From Hypericum androsaemum (Eukaryota; Streptophyta; Magnoliopsida; Malpighiales; Hypericaceae), in assembly GCA_963995505.1 (NCBI GenBank), contig OZ023185.1, positions 1,922,001 through 1,986,000 of the forward strand: 64,000 nucleotides of DNA, read 5' to 3'. This document shows positions 58,501-64,000 of this stretch, piece by piece. The notes beneath the pieces are model-generated. The model searched no databases. It was not told the origin of the DNA and was given only the letters and a program-made list of their open reading frames with translations. Every line of letters starts with the position of its first letter. Position 1 is the stretch's first letter. The translations under genes were made by a program, and so were the position numbers.

Positions 58501-58700
58501 TAAGATCAGAAACCCTAACCGAGAACGACGTTGACGCCGAGGAGGTACCGCCGGATCAGCCACGACAAGCCCTCGACCTGGTGAGGTTTAAGCGTCGCCG
58601 TCACGCCGATGCTCTCCGCGTCCGCCGGCAGTTCCGTGGCCGCAGCGTCGGCGTCCAGGATGATCTTTGCCGCTGCTTTTAGCCTCCGTTCGTAATCCAT
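52555..58700 (-). CDS. CHR10: SNF2 helicase with macro domain (CHR10, ALC1/CHD1L homologue), spliced
   Basis: Chromatin-remodelling ATPase, the plant counterpart of animal ALC1, whose macro domain binds ADP-ribose. Exon 1 (58520-58700) starts [20 protein letters not shown] and carries [16 protein letters not shown]. Motif I (GDEMGLGKT) is assembled from three exons, 58520 end, the 8-nt exon 58260-58267, and an exon starting at 58180. Then [15 protein letters not shown] (about 57970), [11 protein letters not shown] (DEAQ box, about 57620), [16 protein letters not shown] (about 56980), [20 protein letters not shown] (about 56090), [17 protein letters not shown] (about 55500), [11 protein letters not shown] (motif VI, about 54920), a linker, and the macro domain [18 protein letters not shown] (about 53830) through [20 protein letters not shown] (about 52760), stop at 52555. 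All helicase motifs are intact. Confidence 0.93.
58260..58267 (-). other. 8-nt micro-exon of CHR10
   Basis: GAGACGAG is bounded by TTGCAG and GTTCGT on the minus strand. Exon 1 ends one base into a codon (CTC G), so G+GAGACGAG reads GGA GAC GAG and the next exon starts ATGGGACTTGGGAAG, giving L-G-D-E-M-G-L-G-K. Without it the frame and the Walker A motif would be lost. Confidence 0.75.
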
Positions 58701-58744
58701 CTCTCTCCGAACATGCGCGCGTCGGTCGGGTATGGGATCTTTAG

Positions 58745-58895
58745 TGACCGTTTTAGCTTTTCAAGGCTCTGGCTGGGGTCTGGGTCTCGGGCTGGGGATC
58801 TGGATCCTGGCTGGATCCTAGGCGGGTTCGTTCTGGTGTGGGCTTGGACTGGGTCCTGGATCTTGGCGGATCTGGGGCGGGCCTGGGAGAACTTG
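58745..58895. repeat. G-rich imperfect repeat upstream of CHR10
   Basis: CTGG/GGATC/GGGTCT units recur in various orders just upstream of the CHR10 start, keeping a plus-strand frame open (58713-58940) that has no family match. GGG runs could form G-quadruplex DNA; this is inference. Confidence 0.5.
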
Positions 58896-58940
58896 GCCTT
58901 TTTAATTCAGAAAATGAACAATTCGAGAAACTCTTTTTAA

Positions 58941-59584
58941 TTCTGATTAATTGAAGTTTAATTGGCCGTTAGTTTTGAAAAGCATAAAAAAGCTTTTGAA
59001 CAATATTTTATGTTAAAATTTGAAGTTGAATTAACTTAGGAGAAGTCTTTTGATATTTTTTAATTACCTTCTATCGGTAAAATTTTAGTTCGAAATTTGG
59101 TTAAAAAAACTCACATGTGCACAGTATATCATCCTCCTATATCCAGTGCCACCCGGGTGCTTCCATCAAATTTTTTGACGAATTAAAAACTGACTTAGAA
59201 TTTGTTTGAGTTGATTCGAATCCGAATTAAATTGAAATCGGATTTGGTCACCCCTATATGAGCCGCTACACACCTGATGGGGAAGGCCCAAAACATAGGA
59301 TATCGCCTAATGCTGGTATAAAAGCCTCGAAGATACGAAGAAGAGTTTCTTCCACCAAAACGAAAAAATAGAGTCGATATCCTTGAAGAAAAGAGAGACA
59401 GGGATAGAGAAATCTCGATACCCAAAACTGAACTTTCAACGGGCATCATGGCTGACCATCGCTGCCTAGTCTGCCGACGTCACATGAAATGATGCTTAGA
59501 AGGAGTATGCATTTTTCGCCCCTTTTTTCCAAAGGGACGGTGACTGAATTTGCTGCCGTACGATAGTTGTATGACGTAGCCAAG
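58941..59584 (+). other. Unidentified sequence, possible broken gene 5' part
   Basis: From 59258 a short plus frame reads MSRYTPDGEGPKHRISPNAG and stops within 40 codons; TGGTATAAAAGCC at 59314 resembles a TATA box. The stretch is continuous with 61541-61800 once the LTR element between is removed, where a Pro-rich piece (PPPPAAEDVSAPWPRPPQG) is found. No family can be named. Confidence 0.25.
59580..59584. repeat. Target-site duplication CCAAG, left copy
   Basis: CCAAG precedes TGTTGG at 59585 and follows CTAACA at 61536-61540. Confidence 0.85.
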
Positions 59585-61535
59585 TGTTGGGATGGCGAGA
59601 AATCGGAAAGACTTATTTCCTATTCCTATTCCTATTCTGACTAGGTTTTGGACTCCTAATTAGACCTAGATAGGTTACTTGTACAACAAGGGTTTGCCTC
59701 TATATAAAGGCATGTTACCCTAAGGTTTTTTATGGCTTTGTGGCTCGAAAACTCATCAATAAAAGTTCTCCTTTCTCCCCGTGGATGTAGGCATTAGGCC
59801 GAACCACGTAAACTCTTGCGTCCGTGTTCTTTGCGCGTTTGTTCCCTATTTGCTGAATTCCTAACAATTGGTATCAGAGCTAAGGTTGAAGGATGTCGGA
59901 CGGCACGAGGTTTGCTCTTGTGAAGTTTGATGGTTCATCGAATTTCAGGTTATGGCAAAGGCGTGTCAAGGATCTCCTCGTGCAACAAGGGATGGTTATC
60001 GCGCTCTCGGAGAAGAAGTCCGAGAAGATGGAGGAGCAAGAGCGGGAAGAGTTGGAGGCCAAGGCGGTAGCGAAGATTCGCTTGTGCTTGGCGGATGATG
60101 AGGAGCCACTAGCTGGGTTGTGGAAGAGGATCCAGGTCAGAGTCAAAGAAGTTCAATGGAAGTGGCTTCAAGTGCTGAGAAGGGCGCATGAAGGGGACTA
60201 TCCAAGACGAACTGGGGATCAAGACAACGAGGAGGGATCTGCATCCACAACCATGGCCACATGTTCAGACGGATCGGATGGTGACTGGCTTTCTATCTCA
60301 TCAAGTCCAATGCATCCTGGTAATCTCTTTTTGTTAGGGACCTTGGATTATAACGGTGATAGTTATAAAGGTAGGCTAATGAAGGTAGAGAAGGATGCGA
60401 TGGTAGGGATGAAGGGTGAAAGGAAATACCTACAGGTTAGTGGGAAACATTATTGTAGGTGGAGTCACATCAATGGGTCTGATGAAGTGGAAAAAAGCTC
60501 AGGTCATATGAGGTTGGTTCGTATGAGAGAGCAAAGGCTTGACATGGATGGTTTGAGTGTAGTTGGGATTCGCGAAGACATGGATAGCAAGCTATGGTTG
60601 TTTCGTGGAGGCGTGGTTGGCAAGGAGCCATGGTTGTCTCAGAGAAGCATTGTTAGCTGGGCCCTGCTATGGTTGTCTAAAGGGACGTGCACGTCAAAGT
60701 GTTGGGTAGATTTGGCATTGGGCATGCGAAGCCATTGGTGACACCACGAGCGAATCGGGTATCTCACTCAAGGCCGAACAGTAGAGTTCGAGGCATGTCG
60801 ACAGTTCTACTTAGTAGAACAAAAGGTTGCCCTTTGTATGCTATAGCAAGTAGTATTGGTTTGAGGCAAAAAGGTCCAACAGAAAAGCAGTTCGAGGTTG
60901 CGGAGCATGGGGCTGACCGAAAAATAGAGGGCGTGTCTATTGGTCGCAAGGTTGCTTCAGCAGGTGGACTTGCTAGTTGGGGTTCGATGGAGGTTGGAGG
61001 GAATAGGCCAAGCAAGCTCAGAAGCTCGAGTTTGGGGGCTAGCTCCAAGTGATTGAACAAAAGGTGAAGAGAAAGTTGAGATGGTCTTATTGATGCAGTT
61101 ATCTATGGTCCGAGATGGAGTCGGTGGAGTCGGATTGATTTTGCAAGATCTCATGGTTCTTCATGGGGCGGTGTTTTATCAAGGTAGAGTTTGTTGAAGT
61201 TCGGGTGGAGCTTCATGGTTCTTCCACGAGATGATTTCTCGCCAAGGTGGAGATTGTTGGGATGGCGAGAAATAGGAAAGACTTATTTCCTATTCCTATT
61301 CCTATTCTGACTAGGTTTTGGACTCCTAATTAGACCTAGATAGGTTACTTGTACAACAAGGGTTTGCCTCTATATAAAGGCATGTTACCCTAAGGTTTTG
61401 TATGGCTTTGTGGCTCGAAACTCATCAATAAAAGTTCTCCTTTCTCCCCGTGGATGTAGGCATTAGGCCGAACCACGTAAACTCTTGCGTCTGTGTTCTT
61501 TGCGCGTTTGTTCCCTATTTGCTGAATTCCTAACA
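59585..61535 (+). mobile_element. Copia deletion derivative with intact LTRs
   Basis: LTRs 59585-59866 and 61255-61535 start TGTTGGGATGGCGAGAAAT and end GAATTCCTAACA, nearly identical, so the insertion is young. The primer site TGGTATCAGAGC is at 59869-59880, a polypurine tract (AAGGTGGAGAT) is at 61244-61254, and 5-bp CCAAG duplications flank it. The interior of 1.4 kb retains gag N-terminal and pre-integrase-like parts only. It needs helper enzymes. Confidence 0.9.
59893..60741 (+). CDS. Gag and pre-integrase remnant ORF of the copia derivative, 282 aa
   Basis: Residues 1-75 (SDGTRFALVKFDGSSNFRLW then QRRVKDLLVQQGMVIALSEK) are the N-terminus of copia gag. Residues about 150-220 (LDYNGDSYKGRLMKVEKDAM, HMRLVRMREQRLDMDGLS) resemble the end of the protease region and the pre-integrase finger (W/HMRLGHMSE), with its key His/Cys pattern degraded. 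The region between, including the zinc knuckle and the protease active site, is deleted, and the frame stayed open across the fusion. It continues with unrelated-looking sequence and stops before any integrase core. Function unlikely; it might still interact with intact gag. Confidence 0.6.
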   Translation: MSDGTRFALVKFDGSSNFRLWQRRVKDLLVQQGMVIALSEKKSEKMEEQEREELEAKAVAKIRLCLADDEEPLAGLWKRIQVRVKEVQWKWLQVLRRAHEGDYPRRTGDQDNEEGSASTTMATCSDGSDGDWLSISSSPMHPGNLFLLGTLDYNGDSYKGRLMKVEKDAMVGMKGERKYLQVSGKHYCRWSHINGSDEVEKSSGHMRLVRMREQRLDMDGLSVVGIREDMDSKLWLFRGGVVGKEPWLSQRSIVSWALLWLSKGTCTSKCWVDLALGMRSHW

Positions 61536-61540
61536 CCAAG
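61536..61540. repeat. Target-site duplication CCAAG, right copy
   Basis: Matches 59580-59584. Confidence 0.85.
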
Positions 61541-61968
61541 TTTGAAGCCAATTTCAGGCGAGTGGTTCCACAGAAGAGAAGAGCGACGGCCTAGAGTCTC
61601 AAATTTGACGCAATGAATCGAGGAGCAAACCCCATAAATGGGAGCTTTGGGATCGTAACTGCTTTCAACAACGGATTGGAAAACTTGAGCGTCAACTAAA
61701 GGGAGTACCAACTCATATACCCGCCACCTCCTGCAGCGGAGGATGTGTCGGCTCCCTGGCCGCGTCCTCCTCAGGGACCCCTGCGTCCTCCTCCCGGGGT
61801 GGCCCCTGCATAGGTAATTCCTCCTCCCTTCTCTGTATTCTTCCTCCTCCCTTCTTTCTATTCTTTACATTCTTGAGTTCTCATTCGCTTTTCAGGCCAA
61901 TGTGGTTGCGATTTCACGAGAGGCCAAGTGTAGATAGACTCAAGAAAGCCAGATATTAGAAGAAAGTT
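61541..61968 (+). other. Continuation of the interrupted locus, Pro-rich piece
   Basis: A plus frame near 61714-61811 reads YPPPPAAEDVSAPWPRPPQG then PLRPPPGVAPA and a stop, like the tail of a Pro-rich protein. Whether it ever joined 59258 is unknown. Confidence 0.25.
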
Positions 61969-63440
61969 GTAATACCCTACTATGTTAACCATAGTTGTTT
62001 GACTTAAGTGAAGTATACTTAGTCATATAGACATATTAGATTAGTATTTGGAGTAATATTGCTATGTAAATAGAGTGCCAAAGATAGTTGGAAGAAAATG
62101 ATTTGTTATATTGGACAACCTTGGACGGTCTGAACATGATGTGATAAGTTGATCAAAGTTCTTACATCCGAGATCCAAATGAAATGACTCAAAATGGTGT
62201 TAAGAGATAAGAAATGGATGTATAAGATTTGAAGAGACATGGATTAATCATGCTAGCAATTTGGACCAAGCATAGAAAGTGGATAAATAACACACTTGTG
62301 TTAACGATTTTTAAAGTGCATTGGTTGGACTTCTTGGTCTTTATTTCAACAAAGATTCATATTCCTACACTTTTATGAAGTGTGTATAGACATGAGTTTG
62401 TCTTCTAAGGATTCAAGATCAAGCTCAACAAGTCTACTCAATTAATTCTCAAGCCTTATGAAGATAATTGGACATGTTTGGATAGAATTACACCTATTTG
62501 GTAATTTCAGCAGAACTTTCTTAATATTACTCTAAATTTGATTAATGAATAAAATCAAGACACATAGACCTACAATTGATCAGACAACAAATTTGGACAA
62601 AAAGTAACAGAGATTGGTGAAAAATAGGACAGAAGTTGATGCATCCTAATTGGACTACATGCGAGGTGGAACCAATAATAAGTTTACATTTGTCAACCTT
62701 GTAGATTGACACAAGAAACTTATGGGCATGATTAAGCACCCATACAAGGACCTTATAAGCCAGGAAACGTGCAGAAAAATAAGAAAGTAAAAGGAGATAA
62801 AATTGAAGAAAAGTAGAGAGAGAGCTAAAGGAAAGAGAAAAGGTAGGTCAATAAAGAACGATTTGGTTAGTGATTTTCTACTTCGAATTATATTTTGATG
62901 TCTTCATGAAAGTTGTAGATGACTCAAAGAGCTTTCTAAAGCTATATTATATGTCCTGTTTTGACTAAGGCATCAGTGTGAAATCTGCATTGAATTACAG
63001 ACTGTCTGCTGGAGTATACAATTGAGCTAGTGGAAGAAGAAGTGCTTGGTAAGTCTATTTTGACTCTGAATTGGACTATAGTTTCTTCTTACAGATTGTA
63101 GAGGACTCAATTATCTTGCCATAGCTATATTATATGTCCTATTTGGATGAAAGAATCACCCTAAAAGTTTAGTTGAAAGACGGATTGTTCGACTGAGTTT
63201 CAGAATTGAGTTGATGCAAAAGTAACAACTTGGTAAGTGAATTCTTTGAACTTCTAATTTGATTTTTGGACTTGGTAAGATGATGAAAGAATATAGCAAT
63301 GGTATATTGATAAATATATGGACTTGGTTTTGTGTCATATTGATCTATATTGGCTGCTTTACGTGGTTAGAAGTGATTGTATATATCTTGTGCTCGGTAT
63401 GTATTTGGTTGGCCAAAACAGATTCTTTATTTTAAAACCA
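61969..63440. repeat. Probable old LTR-type repeat with internal tandem duplication
   Basis: TGTAATACCCTACTATGTTA at 61977 resembles the start of plant gypsy LTRs. Inside, ATTGTAGA(T/G)GACTC and GCTATATTATATGTCCT(G/A)TTT occur twice, at about 62909-62962 and 63098-63151, a period near 189 bp, a pattern frequent in gypsy LTRs. I found no second LTR, no terminal match and no target duplication, so this may be a solo LTR or another dispersed repeat. No gene is seen. Confidence 0.4.
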
Positions 63441-63670
63441 ATTAATTTATGAAATATTGTAAAACTCTTTACAATTACCTTCCCTCTGTAAAGCTTTTAC
63501 CCTATTGACAAAAAAAACAGCTTTTACCCCACCCTTCACCCAATAGGAAAAGTAAAATTCTAGACTGCTCCTGATTCCTGAACTCCTTGCCCTAGATAGC
63601 GCTGTCGTCCGCTTCAACCAGAAGAAACTCCCTTCGATTTAACACAGATCTCTCTCTAAGCTCGCACAGG

Positions 63671-64000
63671 ATGACGTCACGTTTCTGGACATCCACCGAG
63701 GTTCGTCTCCTTCCTTCTAATGTCCTTTTCGATTCGAACCGGAATCGTTTGTCGTTTTGGTGAATTTTGTTTGTTTGTTTGTTTCTGTTTAGGACCACAG
63801 CGACGAGACCGAGGAGGAGGAGAGCGATTACGAGGATGAAGAGGAGGAGGTCGGTGCCGGCGGCGAGGTCTCCGCCGCTAAGGCGGCCTCCAGCCGGTAC
63901 CTCAAGGGAACGCAGAGCGACAGCGAAGACTCCGACTCGCAGCGGCGCGTGGTCCGGTCCGCCAAGGACAAGCGGTTCGACGAGATGTCGACCACCGTGG
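63671..64000 (+). CDS. EIF3C: Eukaryotic translation initiation factor 3 subunit C, N-terminus (runs off the window)
   Basis: eIF3c is a core subunit of the eIF3 complex that holds the 43S pre-initiation complex together. Exon 1 (63671-63700) encodes MTSRFWTSTE, then an intron (63701-63792, GT...TTTAG), then exon 2 from 63793 in the same phase: an acidic stretch (DHSDETEEEESDYEDEEEE), a linker, SRYLKGTQSDSEDSDSQRR and VVRSAKDKRFDEMSTTV. The start MTSRF, acidic run and RVVRSAKDKRF-E/D-EM block are diagnostic for plant eIF3c. The frame is open to the window edge; the rest, including the PCI domain, lies beyond. The leader is short, with the CT-rich TCTCTCTCTAAGCTCGCACA just before the start. 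Confidence 0.93.

Overview
This window is a piece of a flowering-plant nuclear genome, probably a eudicot; the species cannot be read from the sequence. The evidence is long AT-rich GT-AG introns, land-plant gene families (sporopollenin polyketide synthase PKSA/LAP6, organellar fused glycyl-tRNA synthetase EDD1, histone H2B ubiquitin ligase HUB1, SNF2-macro protein CHR10, eIF3c) and plant transposons (Ty1/copia, PIF/Harbinger, Mutator-like, a Cassandra TRIM).

Layout. 1-5558 is an ancient, heavily decayed copia element whose 3' LTR begins at 5559. 6559-14990 is the most remarkable object here: a single insertion flanked by the 5-bp duplication GTTTC. It is built from two head-to-head 5' halves of one copia family (LTR, primer site, pre-gag ORF, gag, protease, start of integrase) plus a palindromic LTR, and it has no reverse transcriptase. 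15063-16661 holds the broken 3' end of a VASt-domain (BAGP1/VAD1-like) membrane protein gene. 18078-29294 (minus) is EDD1. 30763-37976 (minus) is HUB1. 38460-44785 is a transposon patchwork: a MITE-like repeat, a long-inverted-repeat element, a complete but dead PIF/Harbinger element with TTA duplications, and a Mutator-like element with a 9-bp duplication. 45354-46168 has fragments of an unidentified minus-strand gene, possibly an alpha/beta hydrolase. 46350-48961 is an LTR element carrying a prohibitin-derived segment. 49033-49631 is a complete Cassandra TRIM. 50546-51921 (minus) is PKSA/LAP6. 52555-58700 (minus) is CHR10. 59585-61535 is a copia deletion derivative. 61970-63440 is repeat-like. 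63671 to the end (plus) is the start of eIF3c.

The cellular genes are single-copy housekeeping or developmental genes on independent transcription units, not a pathway cluster. HUB1 and CHR10 both act on chromatin, and from memory their Arabidopsis orthologues are close neighbours on chromosome 2, so their linkage here may be ancestral. EDD1 serves organellar translation, PKSA pollen-wall synthesis, and eIF3c cytosolic translation initiation.

The strongest candidates for something undescribed are the palindromic copia composite and its possible role as a natural hairpin-RNA source, the uncharacterised ORF that this copia family carries ahead of gag, the prohibitin-carrying LTR element, a host splice junction inside the Harbinger element, and an 8-nt micro-exon inside the Walker A region of CHR10. 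Exon limits given below were read by eye from splice-site consensus and protein-family memory, without alignment software.
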